Assembly (NCBI RefSeq): GCF_003388735.1
Contig: NZ_QUBQ01000002.1
Location: 558,001 to 622,000, forward strand
DNA from: Paenibacillus paeoniae
GTDB lineage: Bacteria > Bacillota > Bacilli > Paenibacillales > Paenibacillaceae
Length of the DNA: 64,000 bases
Direction of reading: 5' to 3'
How positions within the stretch are numbered: position 1 is the stretch's first letter; each line of letters opens with the position of its first letter. Positions 16,494-25,439 of this stretch are shown here, piece by piece. Made by a program: the position numbers and the translations under genes. The notes under the pieces were generated by a model. The model had not been told where the DNA came from, did not search any database, and was given only the letters and a program-made list of their open reading frames with translations.

Positions 16494-16536
16494 TCAAAAA
16501 AAACCATCCCCCAAAGCATTACGCTTCAGGAGATGG
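16494..16536 (-). terminator. fumC terminator
   Basis: On the minus strand a 14-bp stem (CCATCTCCTGAAGC with GCTTTGGGGGATGG, including wobble pairs) closes a GTAAT loop and is followed by eight T. Textbook intrinsic terminator 26 bases past the fumC stop. Confidence 0.92.
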
Positions 16537-16562
16537 CCACTAGCTTATTCTATCGTTTATGA

Positions 16563-17948
16563 TTAGCGTTTCCCGATCATGTTCTCAGGACGAACATACT
16601 CATCGAATTGCTCCGAAGTCAGAAGGCCGCTTGCGATCGCCGATTCTTTCAGCGTCAGACCTTTCTTATGGGCATTCTTCGCGATTGCCGCCGCATTCTC
16701 GTAGCCGATATGCGGGTTCAGCGCTGTAACTAGCATCAACGACTGATCCAGATTGCGCTTGATTACTTCTTCATTTGGCTCGATGCCTACCGCACAGTTG
16801 TCGTTGAAGGAAATCATCGAATCTGCCATCAAGGCTACGGATTGAATGAAGTTATACAGAATGACCGGCTTGAAGACGTTCAACTCGAAGTTTCCTTGGC
16901 TTGCCGCCATGCCGATTGCCGCATCGTTGCCGATGACTTGGCATACAGCCATCGTCAGCGCTTCGCTTTGCGTCGGATTTACTTTGCCCGGCATGATGGA
17001 GCTGCCCGGCTCGTTCTCCGGAATCGTCAACTCGCCGATACCGCAGCGTGGACCGCTTGCCAGCCATCTGACGTCGTTGGCGATCTTCATCAGGTTCGCA
17101 GCCAGCGCCTTGATTGCGCCGTGCGTGTAGACCATTTGGTCATGGCTCGTCAAGGAATGGAACTTGTTTCTCGCCGTGATGAATTTTTTGCCTGTCAGCG
17201 CCGTTACTTCCTCAGCAACCGCAATAGCATAGTCCGGGTGCGCGTTAAGTCCCGTGCCCACCGCAGTGCCGCCCAGAGCAAGCTCACGCATCGTATCGAC
17301 GCTTTGAATCAGCATCGCGCGCGTATTGTCCAGCATGGAGTACCAGCCGCTAATTTCTTGGCCAAGCGTAATAGGAGTCGCATCTTGAAGATGGGTACGG
17401 CCGATTTTAACCAGATCGTTAAACTTCTCTGCCTTCGCATACAACGTGCCGTTCAGCAGGTCCAGCGCCGGAAGCAGCCGATCCTCTACCGCGATGACGC
17501 CGGCAATATGCATGGCCGCAGGGAATGTATCATTGGAGCTTTGGGAACGGTTCACGTCATCGTTCGGGTGGATGCGCGTGTCGCTGCCCCTTGCCTCAAG
17601 CAATTGGTTGGCGCGGCGAGCGACAACCTCGTTCACGTTCATGTTCGTTTGCGTACCGCTGCCAGTCTGCCAGACGACGAGTGGGAATTCCTCGTCCCAC
17701 TTGCCGCTTAGAATCTCATCGACGGCTTCACCGATTACGACAGCTTTTTCTTCGTCCAAAACGCCCAGCTTGTGGTTGGCAAACGCGGACGCTTTTTTCA
17801 CGATCGCCATTCCGTATACGACTTCGATCGGCATGCGCTCGCCGCTAATTTTGAAGTTTTGCAAGCTGCGCTGCGTTTGCGCGCCCCATAGCTTGTCCGC
17901 AGGAACTTTGATTTCGCCCATTGTGTCCTTCTCAATACGGTAATCCAT
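16563..17948 (-). CDS. fumC: Class II fumarate hydratase
   Basis: 461-residue fumarase C, interconverting fumarate and malate in the TCA cycle without an iron-sulfur cluster. Diagnostic segments: the N-terminal [71 protein letters not shown], and the superfamily signature [11 protein letters not shown] near residue 316. Full length, with no break. The start [11 protein letters not shown] matches the family N-terminus. Its own terminator follows, so it is probably monocistronic; the KDPG aldolase upstream ends 117 bases before. Confidence 0.97.
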   Translation of the reverse strand: MDYRIEKDTMGEIKVPADKLWGAQTQRSLQNFKISGERMPIEVVYGMAIVKKASAFANHKLGVLDEEKAVVIGEAVDEILSGKWDEEFPLVVWQTGSGTQTNMNVNEVVARRANQLLEARGSDTRIHPNDDVNRSQSSNDTFPAAMHIAGVIAVEDRLLPALDLLNGTLYAKAEKFNDLVKIGRTHLQDATPITLGQEISGWYSMLDNTRAMLIQSVDTMRELALGGTAVGTGLNAHPDYAIAVAEEVTALTGKKFITARNKFHSLTSHDQMVYTHGAIKALAANLMKIANDVRWLASGPRCGIGELTIPENEPGSSIMPGKVNPTQSEALTMAVCQVIGNDAAIGMAASQGNFELNVFKPVILYNFIQSVALMADSMISFNDNCAVGIEPNEEVIKRNLDQSLMLVTALNPHIGYENAAAIAKNAHKKGLTLKESAIASGLLTSEQFDEYVRPENMIGKR

Positions 17949-18023
17949 TCAACAAACGACTCCTTTACCTATTAAGATTAGTCCAGCTTTATACATCTGT
18001 TTCTGTTATAACGCTAATCGCCA

Positions 18024-18043
18024 TTGGAAGCAAGCGCTCCCAA
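18024..18043 (-). promoter_or_regulatory. Inverted repeat between aldolase gene and fumC
   Basis: TTGGGAGC and GCTTCCAA (one wobble) around GCTT on the minus strand, 22 bases past the aldolase stop. It could be a weak terminator or an operator upstream of fumC. No T-run. Confidence 0.4.
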
Positions 18044-18065
18044 GACTCATCCGTGGAAGGAAGGG

Positions 18066-18734
18066 CTAGATGCCCTTCGCTTCACGGTATGCTGTAACAT
18101 AAGCAGCAGATTTCTGTTCAATAATGGAGAAGTCTCCCGTTTTTACGGCTTCCTTCGTCAGATCCGATCCGATTCCGACTGCAACAGCACCAGCCTTGAT
18201 CCAATCCTTCAGGTTATCCAGCGATACACCGCCTGTTGGCATAATGTTCGCTTGCGGCATCGGACCTTTGATGGATGGGATGACGCTTGGCGAGTACAGG
18301 TTGCCTGGGAACAGCTTCACGACATCAACGCCCAGCTCAAGTGCCGTCTGAATTTCCTGAATCGTCATCGTACCTGGCATAACCGGTATCGCATAACGAT
18401 TGCAAAGCTTAATTGTATCAGCATTCAGTGCAGGAGCTACGACATATTCTGCTCCAGCCAAGATTGCAGCACGAGCCGTCTCCGGATCAAGGACAGTACC
18501 AACGCCGATAATAGCGTAGTTATCAGCGTCCGGCGATACGTCGCTGGAATATTCTTTGGACAATTGCTCAATCGCTCTAAGCGCGAACGGCACCGTCATC
18601 GTAATTTCAATCGCTTTAATTCCGCCTTTGATGGCACGACGGGCCATCTCCGCTACTTCTTCCGCCGAATCTGCGCGCAAAACCGCAACAACTCCCGCTT
18701 CCGTCAGTTGCTGCAATACTCTAAGCTTTTTCAT
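18066..18734 (-). CDS. eda: KDPG/KHG-type aldolase
   Basis: 222-residue class I aldolase cleaving 2-keto-3-deoxy-6-phosphogluconate (or the 4-hydroxy-2-oxoglutarate analogue) to pyruvate. The Schiff-base lysine is Lys140 in VVKLFPG; Arg20 (VLRADS), catalytic Glu43 (AIEITMT) and the phosphate/substrate loops IIGVGTVLD and PTGGVSLDNL are in place. A frame extends to 18824, but the ATG at 18734 begins the conserved MKKLRVLQ... and has GAAGAGGG upstream. No kinase or dehydratase gene is adjacent, so whether it serves Entner-Doudoroff, glucuronate or galactonate breakdown is open. Confidence 0.92.
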   Translation of the reverse strand: MKKLRVLQQLTEAGVVAVLRADSAEEVAEMARRAIKGGIKAIEITMTVPFALRAIEQLSKEYSSDVSPDADNYAIIGVGTVLDPETARAAILAGAEYVVAPALNADTIKLCNRYAIPVMPGTMTIQEIQTALELGVDVVKLFPGNLYSPSVIPSIKGPMPQANIMPTGGVSLDNLKDWIKAGAVAVGIGSDLTKEAVKTGDFSIIEQKSAAYVTAYREAKGI

Positions 18735-18886
18735 GATCCAATCCCTCTTCCCTTTATGTGCTTCTTTGTTCGATAATAGACTTAACCTACGGCCCATTAT
18801 AGACCTTTTCGGGAAGCGCATCAATCCGAAAGACTTGCGGAACTTGTCATGCCGTGGAAAAACGATAGGTGAGGATGCGATGGATA

Positions 18887-20071
18887 ATGGGCGATTTACT
18901 TCCGACTAACCGCACACTTTCATTAAAAAGATTAAACCGCGCTCTGCTGGAACGCCAGCTGTTGCTGCAGCGAAGCCGAATCTCGCCGCTTGAAGCAATC
19001 GAACATCTGGCCGGCATTCAATCTCAAGCGCCAATGCCACCCTATTACGCTTTGTGGAGCAGATTGGAGAACTTCGAGCCAGGGTCACTTGTGAAATTAT
19101 TGGCTGGCCGACAAGCCATTCGCATCGCTTTGATGCGATCAACGATCCATCTGGTGTCCGCGCGGGATGCCCGATTATTTCGGGCGGCACTTACCCCGAT
19201 GATGGAGCGCACGATCAATAGCTTTAATGGCAAAAAGCTGCACGGTGTGGATCTGACTCAACTGGCTGTAAAAACCATTAGCTACGCTACAGAAAATGCC
19301 GTTACCTTTGAAGAGCTGGGCAAGCATCTGCACCAGTATTGGCCGGAGCATGAACCTTCCGTCCTCTCGTCGACGGCACGCAATCTCGTACCGCTCGCTC
19401 AAATCCCGCCCCGGGGACTCTGGGGACAAGGCGGCGCTGCCAGACACGTGCCTCTAGCTCATTGGCTCGCGAGCGGGCGTGATCATCAAACGAGTGAGGG
19501 AATCACCAAGGTGTGCACAATTAACCTCGCAGGCACAGCTCGAGGCGACACGGACGCCGCTATTAAGTCGATGTTGTTTCGGTATTTGGGTGCGTTCGGA
19601 CCCGCCTCCATCAAAGATATGCAGGTGTGGTCGGGGTTGACCAGGCTAAAGCCTTATATCGAGGAATGGTCATCGGAGCTCGAATGCTTCAAGGACGAAG
19701 CAGGCAACGAGCTGTATGATCTGCCCGGTGCCCCGCTTCCACCAGAGGATACGCCTGCTCCACCGCGTTATCTATCCGAATTTGACAACATGCTGCTCTC
19801 CTACTATGACCGTAAGCGGATTATGCCCGCAGCTTATAAGTCTAAAATTATTACGATCAACGGCTTGGTCAGATCGACGTTTCTGACAGATGGCTTCGTG
19901 CGCGGTACTTGGACGATCGAAGAAAACAAAGACGCGGCGACTCTTCGACTCCAGCCTTTCGAACCGGTCAGCGATGACGATCTCGTGGCGCTTCGGGAGG
20001 AAGGAGTGCGCTTGCTTCGTTTCGCCGCACCGGACAAGCAGCATTATTTTGAGGTTGATGCTGAGAGTTGA
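18887..20071 (+). CDS. Winged-helix (HTH_42/DUF1006) protein, AlkZ-like
   Basis: About 394 residues, of the HTH_42 family that includes the DNA interstrand-crosslink glycosylases AlkZ and YcaQ. Gln45-Ser-Gln47 in LAGIQSQAPMPP lies where AlkZ has its catalytic Gln-x-Gln. ALMRSTIHLVSARDA follows, and the typical C-terminal YLSEFDNMLLSYYDRKRIMP leads to the final beta region. Glycosylase activity is inferred, as many relatives are uncharacterised. GTG 18869, ATG 18875 and ATG 18887 are alternative starts; I chose 18887 because AGGTGAGG lies upstream, although the spacing is long. Stand-alone gene, divergent from the aldolase. Confidence 0.8.
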   Translation: MGDLLPTNRTLSLKRLNRALLERQLLLQRSRISPLEAIEHLAGIQSQAPMPPYYALWSRLENFEPGSLVKLLAGRQAIRIALMRSTIHLVSARDARLFRAALTPMMERTINSFNGKKLHGVDLTQLAVKTISYATENAVTFEELGKHLHQYWPEHEPSVLSSTARNLVPLAQIPPRGLWGQGGAARHVPLAHWLASGRDHQTSEGITKVCTINLAGTARGDTDAAIKSMLFRYLGAFGPASIKDMQVWSGLTRLKPYIEEWSSELECFKDEAGNELYDLPGAPLPPEDTPAPPRYLSEFDNMLLSYYDRKRIMPAAYKSKIITINGLVRSTFLTDGFVRGTWTIEENKDAATLRLQPFEPVSDDDLVALREEGVRLLRFAAPDKQHYFEVDAES

Positions 20072-20149
20072 TCAACGGGATTGAATAGTGCTCTATCCTA
20101 TACAGCATTGACACATGTAAAACGCTTTTTCAGATCGCAGACTTGTTAT

Positions 20150-20290
20150 TGTATTGACTTTATGAATCAATGCGGTAGCGAGGCTGCTATTAGTTTGTTT
20201 ATAGTTATAAACTATATATTTTATTAGTTTTATATATTTCAACTATGAGTTTTATACAGTTATGATGAAGGTATCGAATCGATTCGACAT
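20150..20290 (+). promoter_or_regulatory. AT-rich upstream region of the methyltransferase gene
   Basis: A block much richer in A/T than its surroundings, with TATAGTT-AT-AACTATA at 20200-20215, repeated TAGTTT words, TTGACT near 20155, and a perfect 14-bp palindrome TCGAATCGATTCGA at 20274-20287. It is likely to contain the promoter and one or more regulator sites; the regulator is unknown. Confidence 0.5.
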
Positions 20291-20348
20291 GTAACGGCCA
20301 GTCCTTTTTCTGAAGTTAAAAGCTTTCAAAAGACGAGGAGGATTTAAC

Positions 20349-21023
20349 ATGGAGAATAACGTAAAAAAGCAATTTGATCAAGCCGCGCCAACCTATGATG
20401 ATAAACACGGAAAGCTAATCCCCTGTTATCAGGATTTCTACGGTGCTGCGGTTACCTGGACGGAAGTAGCTGGCGATTCGCCTCTTATTCTGGATTTAGG
20501 CGCGGGTACGGGAAGGCTGTCCGCCATGATGCTCAACAAATATCCCGGTGCGCAAGTGACGCTGGTCGATTTCAGCGAGGATATGCTGGAGAAAGCCAAA
20601 GCAAGGTTTGCAGATAATGACAACCTAACCTATATTGCTGCGGACTACTTAACTTATGAATTCGGACGTACTTATGATGCTGTTGTATCGTCACTCTCCA
20701 TCCACCATCTTACTCATGAAGACAAGCAGGTCTTATTCCGAAAAATCCACTCGTTGCTTAAACCCGGCGGAGTGTTCGTCAATGCAGATCAGGCAGCCGG
20801 TTCCTCTCCCGCTTTCGTCGCTGAGTTCAAGCGGTTATGGGTGGAGTCGGTAACCGCCACCGATTTGGATCCGGAAGATATTGAAGCTTCGAAGAAACGC
20901 AGATTACTGGACATCGATGCCACGCTCACCGACCAGTTGCAATGGCTGCGCGATGCTGGCTTCGCTGAGGTCGATTGCGTATACCGCAACCGTGAGTTCA
21001 CCGTGTTTGTGGCTAGGATTTGA
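20349..21023 (+). CDS. Class I SAM-dependent methyltransferase
   Basis: 224-residue methyltransferase with a Rossmann core. Motif I LILDLGAGTGR (47-56) binds SAM; VTLVDFSEDMLEKAK supplies the acidic residue for the ribose; YIAADYLTYEF, SSLSIHHLTHEDK and LLKPGGVFVNADQ are motifs II-III. The family resembles UbiE/Methyltransf_25 small-molecule enzymes; the substrate cannot be read. GAGGAGG lies 9 bases before the ATG. Isolated gene behind an unusually AT-rich control region with palindromes, ending at a shared bidirectional terminator. Confidence 0.88.
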   Translation: MENNVKKQFDQAAPTYDDKHGKLIPCYQDFYGAAVTWTEVAGDSPLILDLGAGTGRLSAMMLNKYPGAQVTLVDFSEDMLEKAKARFADNDNLTYIAADYLTYEFGRTYDAVVSSLSIHHLTHEDKQVLFRKIHSLLKPGGVFVNADQAAGSSPAFVAEFKRLWVESVTATDLDPEDIEASKKRRLLDIDATLTDQLQWLRDAGFAEVDCVYRNREFTVFVARI

Positions 21024-21043
21024 GGTTAGTGGGTAGAGGAATT

Positions 21044-21170
21044 AGGAGTTTCTCACAGAGATATTTCGCCATTCTGAGCGCTGTCAGACGATTAAGCGTT
21101 TCTCACGACACTAATTCGCCATCTTGACCATTCCAACTTGAGCGGACGATTAAACGTATCACACATCGCT
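21044..21170 (+). repeat. Array A4: degenerate 50-bp repeat remnant
   Basis: GTTTCTCAC recurs at 21048 and 21098 (exactly 50 bases apart), each followed by a ...TTCGCCAT... phrase. GACGATTAAGCG and GACGATTAAACG recur near 21087 and 21145. The phrase GCGTTTCTCACGACACTAAT is close to the conserved half of array A1 with small insertions. Decayed relative, two to three units. Confidence 0.6.
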
Positions 21171-21181
21171 CCCCCGCTACC

Positions 21182-21225
21182 AATCAGAATGAGCCGCACC
21201 TTTACCGGTGCGGCTCATTCTGATT
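21182..21225. terminator. Bidirectional terminator, methyltransferase / Bcr-type MFS
   Basis: A 19-bp perfect stem (left arm AATCAGAATGAGCCGCACC) closes a six-base loop between convergent genes; the plus side continues GTCTTTAC. Confidence 0.85.
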
Positions 21226-21258
21226 GTCTTTACTTTATCACATTATTTTTCACTTCAA

Positions 21259-22482
21259 CTACTTCCGTTTCGTCAGCAACGCGTAGCAGATGAAGGCAGC
21301 CAGCACGAGCGATGACATGACGATGGCGAGCGGCACGGCTGTGCCTTCACCGCCTAATCCTACGAGCGGCGCAGCAAGGCCGCCGAAGATAAAGGACAGC
21401 ATACCGAGCAAGGCCGAAGCGCTGCCTGCGGTTTGCCCCTGATCCTGCAGCGCCAGCGAAGTGGTGGTAGCGGATGTAATGCCCAGGCTGGATACGACCA
21501 AGAAGAAGCCCGCGACCATCATCGTGAGATCCAGCTTCATAAAAGCAGTCACAAGCAGCAGCACAGAGCCGCAGCCCGCCATCGCGAGTCCGCTAATTAG
21601 CAGCTTGCGCGCTTCCACTTTTCCTGCCAGACGCCCAGCTATTTGACTGGCAATAATAATGCCGATCCCGTTCAGACCAAAGATTAAGCTGTACGTTCTT
21701 GGCGTAACGTTATAGATTTCTTGAAGCACGAAGGATGAGCCCGAAATGTACGCGAACATCGCTGCCATCATAAAACCTTGCGTCGTGGCATATCCCATGA
21801 AGACGCGATCGCCCGTCAACTTGCGGAAGATCCGAAGCGTATTCCCAAGTCCTCCGGACTGACGGCGCTCCATCGGAAGCGTCTCTTTCATACCAAAGTA
21901 GATCGCAGCCAACATCAGCAGTCCGGATACGCTAAGAACCGCGAATACGCCTCTCCACGAAGTGAAGTTCAATATTTCTGCTCCAATCATTGGAGCGAGG
22001 ATCGGGGCAGCCCCGTTAATAAGCATCAATAAGGCAAAAAACTTCGTCAACTCTACTCCGGAATACAAGTCCCGCACGCTCGCACGGGCAATGACAATAC
22101 CCGCCGCACCGGCAAGACCTTGCATGAACCGAAGGGCGATAAATGACCATATATTCGGAGAAATAACACATAACAAAGATACGACCGCATAGACGGCAAT
22201 ACCAATTAGAAGCGGCTTTCTTCTCCCTATCACATCACTTATAGGTCCGACAATCAGCTGCCCTAGCGCAATGCCGAGCAAGCAGGCGGTAAGACTGAGC
22301 TGCGCGATTGAAGCCGAAGCTCCGAGATCTCCGGCAAGCGCAGGCAGCGCAGGCAGATACATATCAATGGATAGCGGTCCGATACTGGACAGCGCTCCTA
22401 ATATTAACGCAATCCATAACCGCTTGGATCGACCGACTGGTGTAGTTGTCGCCTGATTAAGGGCAGACTTTGCGGTATTCAT
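21259..22482 (-). CDS. MFS drug exporter, Bcr/CflA family
   Basis: 407-residue, 12-helix major facilitator. The N-terminal SSIGPLSIDMYLPALPALAGDLG with TM1-TM2 is the hallmark of Bcr/CflA drug:H+ antiporters. The intracellular loop motif A GPISDVIGRRKPLL and the motif C-like RASVRDLYSG follow. Substrates of the family are bicyclomycin, chloramphenicol and similar drugs. A frame extends to 22533; the ATG at 22482 with AGAAGGG 8 bases upstream is preferred. Single gene, convergent with the methyltransferase. Confidence 0.9.
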   Translation of the reverse strand: MNTAKSALNQATTTPVGRSKRLWIALILGALSSIGPLSIDMYLPALPALAGDLGASASIAQLSLTACLLGIALGQLIVGPISDVIGRRKPLLIGIAVYAVVSLLCVISPNIWSFIALRFMQGLAGAAGIVIARASVRDLYSGVELTKFFALLMLINGAAPILAPMIGAEILNFTSWRGVFAVLSVSGLLMLAAIYFGMKETLPMERRQSGGLGNTLRIFRKLTGDRVFMGYATTQGFMMAAMFAYISGSSFVLQEIYNVTPRTYSLIFGLNGIGIIIASQIAGRLAGKVEARKLLISGLAMAGCGSVLLLVTAFMKLDLTMMVAGFFLVVSSLGITSATTTSLALQDQGQTAGSASALLGMLSFIFGGLAAPLVGLGGEGTAVPLAIVMSSLVLAAFICYALLTKRK

Positions 22483-22604
22483 GATAGCAACCCTTCTCTC
22501 TTCTCTATAGCAGCACAAAAAACATAAGTCCAATTGTACTCCTGAAACTTTAATCTGACAACCGCGTAGAGGGAATCATACATTTCCCAGAAAGAGGTGA
22601 TTTC

Positions 22605-23096
22605 ATGACCGATCGACCAATCATACGCATTCCTAAGACGAAGTTTGAATGGCTGCTCGATGGGTTGTCGCTGCTTGCTTTGCTGCTGCCTGTAATCTAT
22701 TTATTTGTCGTATGGGCGGAGCTTCCGGCACAAGTGCCCATTCATTTCAACGCAGTTGGAGAGCCTGACGGATGGGGCAGCAAAGGTATCTCCCTGATTC
22801 TTCCGATTGTTGGACTTCTCCTATATGGCGGACTTACACTGCTGCGCAAAATTCCTCATCATTTCAACTATCCCGTCGCGCTAACTAAAGAAAACGCTGA
22901 GCAAAAGTACCGTCTCTCCATTCAATTGATTGCCTGGATGAAGTTCCAAATCTCGTTGCTTTTCGGCTTCATTTTATGGAATGTTATTCGTACCGCTCAA
23001 GGTCAATCCGGAGGCTTAGGCTGGTTAATGCCCGCTGCGCTCATCGTTATTTTTGGTACCATCATTTATTTCACCGTCCGAATAGCCAAAGAATGA
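22605..23096 (+). CDS. DUF1648 domain membrane protein
   Basis: 163 residues. A membrane segment at about 17-38 is followed by the DUF1648 signature AQVPIHFNAVGEPDGWGSKG, then three more helices (about 64-80, 110-130, 137-155). DUF1648 also occurs in SdpI-type immunity proteins, but the SdpI helices are not recognisable here, so function is unknown. AGAGGTGAT gives a strong ribosome binding site. Divergent from the Bcr-type exporter; shares a bidirectional terminator with the following MFS gene. Confidence 0.85.
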   Translation: MTDRPIIRIPKTKFEWLLDGLSLLALLLPVIYLFVVWAELPAQVPIHFNAVGEPDGWGSKGISLILPIVGLLLYGGLTLLRKIPHHFNYPVALTKENAEQKYRLSIQLIAWMKFQISLLFGFILWNVIRTAQGQSGGLGWLMPAALIVIFGTIIYFTVRIAKE

Positions 23097-23213
23097 ACAG
23101 AAACCCTGAATCGAATCAGCACTGGTCAATTCATACTGCGATCTTAAAAGCGCACCGCAAGATAGAATGCAATTAACCTAAGTGCGCAGACTTCCATCCC
23201 ACAATTCTCCAAT

Positions 23214-23258
23214 AAAATAAGCTCGCCGCTCCCACGCCGGGAGAGACGAGCTTATTTT
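23214..23258. terminator. Bidirectional terminator, DUF1648 / MFS
   Basis: 12-bp perfect stem (AAAATAAGCTCG and complement) around a GC-rich loop that can itself fold (CTCCC/GGGAG). T-rich on both sides; it serves the two convergent genes. Confidence 0.9.
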
Positions 23259-23270
23259 CGTTCAGACAGG

Positions 23271-24452
23271 TTATCCAGCGGCCGTGCCTTCCGCTGCTAC
23301 GCCAGAGCGGCGCACCATGACATACAAAGCGGCAAAACCAACTACGCCGATCGCCGCCAAAATCACACCCGAGATATACATCGACTGGGCGCCCATGTTC
23401 TGGAACAACCAGCCGCCGATGACGCCAGCCGCCATTCCGGAGATGCCTCCATAGATCAGTGCGTACACAGCCTGTCCCGATGCGCGATATTGCGCCGGTA
23501 CAAGCAAGGCTGTGAGCTGCGTGCCGATGTAATAGAATCCACCGAACGTCACACAGTGCAGCAATTGCACGAATATGATCTGCATGCCGCTGGCCGCCCC
23601 CGCCATCAACGCCCATCTAATGATGAATAACACGCTGATGAAGATCATACAGAAAATCATCGTCTTCGTATTTCGTTTCAAGTAGCGATCCAGCAGCAGG
23701 AACACCGGAATTTCGAATATCGAAGAGAAAAACGCCGCCCACCCTATCATGTCGGCTTGTCCGCCAAGCTCGGCGATATACAAGGCGATAAAAGTATGGT
23801 TCATCGAATTGGGGATGGACAATACAAGTCCCAAGAGGAGGAAGAACAGAAACGCCCGATTCGCAAAAATAGAGCGGTAGTTCGTTTTCTCTGTCTTGAC
23901 GACAATCTTGGACTCTCCCTTCGGCAAGCCAAACGCGAATACAATAGAAATAACCATCATGGCCGTATATAAAATCCACAGCCGCTCCACGCCAATCACT
24001 CCGATGATCGGTCCTGATGCAGCCGCCAGAACGGCCCAGCCCATCGAACCCCATAACCGGAATGAGCCGAATTTGTACTTCGTTCCCTCAATTGCATTCA
24101 GAATCAGACTGTTCGTCTGCGAGAACATCGGCATTTGGAAGAAGAAGAAAAACAGCATCGCTGTATATATGACGGTATACGATTGGGTGAGAAACACGAC
24201 TTGCATAATGACCGTTGCGCCAGCCATCATAATGAGAATAACTAACCGAATGTTCCGGAATCGGTCGCTTAAGTAGCCCCATAGTGGATTAGCGATGATC
24301 GATACGATAGGGCCGCCTGCGAGCAGCGTGCCAATCTCCAGCGTTGACCATCCGATCTTTTGCAAATATAGGGCAAAAAACGTGCTGTATACTGACAAAG
24401 CGCCATAGATGAAGAAGTTAAACGCCTTAATGACGTTGTAGGATCCCTTCAT
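23271..24452 (-). CDS. MFS transporter, PPP/HcaT-like family
   Basis: 393-residue, 12-helix transporter of the MFS_1-like/PPP branch (relatives of the phenylpropionate carrier HcaT). It shows the N-terminal NFFIYGALSVYSTFFALYLQ, loop NPLWGYLSDR, and C-terminal helices with QALYALIYGGISGMAAGVIGG-like repeats (here QAVYALIYGGISG). Its ATG shares one base with the stop of uppP (TAATG), so its translation is coupled to uppP. No substrate can be inferred; coupling to a cell-wall lipid recycling enzyme is unusual for this family. Confidence 0.87.
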   Translation of the reverse strand: MKGSYNVIKAFNFFIYGALSVYSTFFALYLQKIGWSTLEIGTLLAGGPIVSIIANPLWGYLSDRFRNIRLVILIMMAGATVIMQVVFLTQSYTVIYTAMLFFFFFQMPMFSQTNSLILNAIEGTKYKFGSFRLWGSMGWAVLAAASGPIIGVIGVERLWILYTAMMVISIVFAFGLPKGESKIVVKTEKTNYRSIFANRAFLFFLLLGLVLSIPNSMNHTFIALYIAELGGQADMIGWAAFFSSIFEIPVFLLLDRYLKRNTKTMIFCMIFISVLFIIRWALMAGAASGMQIIFVQLLHCVTFGGFYYIGTQLTALLVPAQYRASGQAVYALIYGGISGMAAGVIGGWLFQNMGAQSMYISGVILAAIGVVGFAALYVMVRRSGVAAEGTAAG

Positions 24453-25264
24453 TACAAGAATAGAAGCAACAAAATACCTGCCGCAAAGCAATAATAGGCG
24501 AAATATTTCAAGTTGCCTTTCTCCATGATGTTCATCAGCCACTTCATTGCGAAATAAGTTAAGACAAGCGAAGCCAAGAAGGCGATCGCGTAAGGGCCAA
24601 CCAATGATGACGAGATCGGATCGCTGGAGAAGTCTTTCAGCCCCAATACGACACCGCCCAGACTGATCGGAATATACAGCATGAAGGAGAAGCGCAATGC
24701 CGTCTCTTGTCTCATGCCTACCGCAATCGAAGCGATTACGGTCGAGCCGGATCTGCTAATGCCGGGAATAAGCGCTACTGCCTGTGCCAAGCCGACGATG
24801 ATCGCATCCTTCGCGCTCAGATCGCCTTCGCGTTTCTTTCCTCGCAAGTTACGTATCAGCCACAAGGCTAGGCCCGTCACCAGCAGCGATATCGCCACCA
24901 CTTTCGCGTGGGAGAAGATGCGCTCGATGTGATCCTGGAAGAGGTAACCGATTAATCCAGCAGGAATTGTGCCCAGAATAACGTAAACGATAAACATAAA
25001 GTCCGACTTGTACTCCCCTTTGCGAGTACGAATGAATCGATATCCATTCACGATGAGTCGACCGATCATCGCCCGATAGATGAATAAAATCGCGATCAAG
25101 GATGCCGTATTTAGAAACACCTCGAATGAAAGACCTTCCTGCTCCATGCCCATTAACTCCCGGGCAATAATTACATGTCCGCTCGACGAGATCGGAATCG
25201 GCTCCGTAAAGCCTTGAACCGCGCCCAGCACCAAATACTTCAGCCACAAAATAACCTGTTCCAT
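24452..25264 (-). CDS. uppP: Undecaprenyl-diphosphatase (BacA/UppP)
   Basis: 270-residue integral membrane phosphatase that recycles undecaprenyl pyrophosphate to the monophosphate carrier for peptidoglycan and teichoic acid synthesis, and gives bacitracin tolerance. Signature 1 is GFTEPIPISSSGH (18-30), where most homologues read TEFLPISSSGH. Signature 2 PGISRSGST lies near 165. Eight membrane helices are visible. The frame could start at 25393, but MEQVILWLKYLVLG is the usual N-terminus; GGAGG lies rather far (14 bases) upstream. Forms a coupled pair with the MFS gene. Confidence 0.93.
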   Translation of the reverse strand: MEQVILWLKYLVLGAVQGFTEPIPISSSGHVIIARELMGMEQEGLSFEVFLNTASLIAILFIYRAMIGRLIVNGYRFIRTRKGEYKSDFMFIVYVILGTIPAGLIGYLFQDHIERIFSHAKVVAISLLVTGLALWLIRNLRGKKREGDLSAKDAIIVGLAQAVALIPGISRSGSTVIASIAVGMRQETALRFSFMLYIPISLGGVVLGLKDFSSDPISSSLVGPYAIAFLASLVLTYFAMKWLMNIMEKGNLKYFAYYCFAAGILLLLFL

Positions 25265-25439
25265 ATGCTTTTTCGCTTCCTCCACTCTCTGCCTCTTAAG
25301 CTTTCTACCGTTCCTAGTATATACGATTTCAATAGCCATTGAAATTACAATACTGTCACATTGCGATGTCAAGGCTAAGCATTCATGGCGCAAATCTGCT
25401 AAAATGTATAGTGCACGTCACTAAGCGGAGGTTATCGAA

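Noticed and set aside
16319..16519. 66-residue minus-strand frame between the ABC-F gene and fumC
   Set aside because: Runs through the fumC terminator and has no ribosome binding site.
16842..17711. 289-residue plus-strand frame inside fumC
   Set aside because: Antisense shadow of a full-length fumarase with intact motifs; no ribosome binding site or family resemblance.
22605..23096. SdpI-type immunity protein
   Set aside because: Only the DUF1648 part is clear; there is no SdpC-like toxin or SdpR-like repressor nearby.
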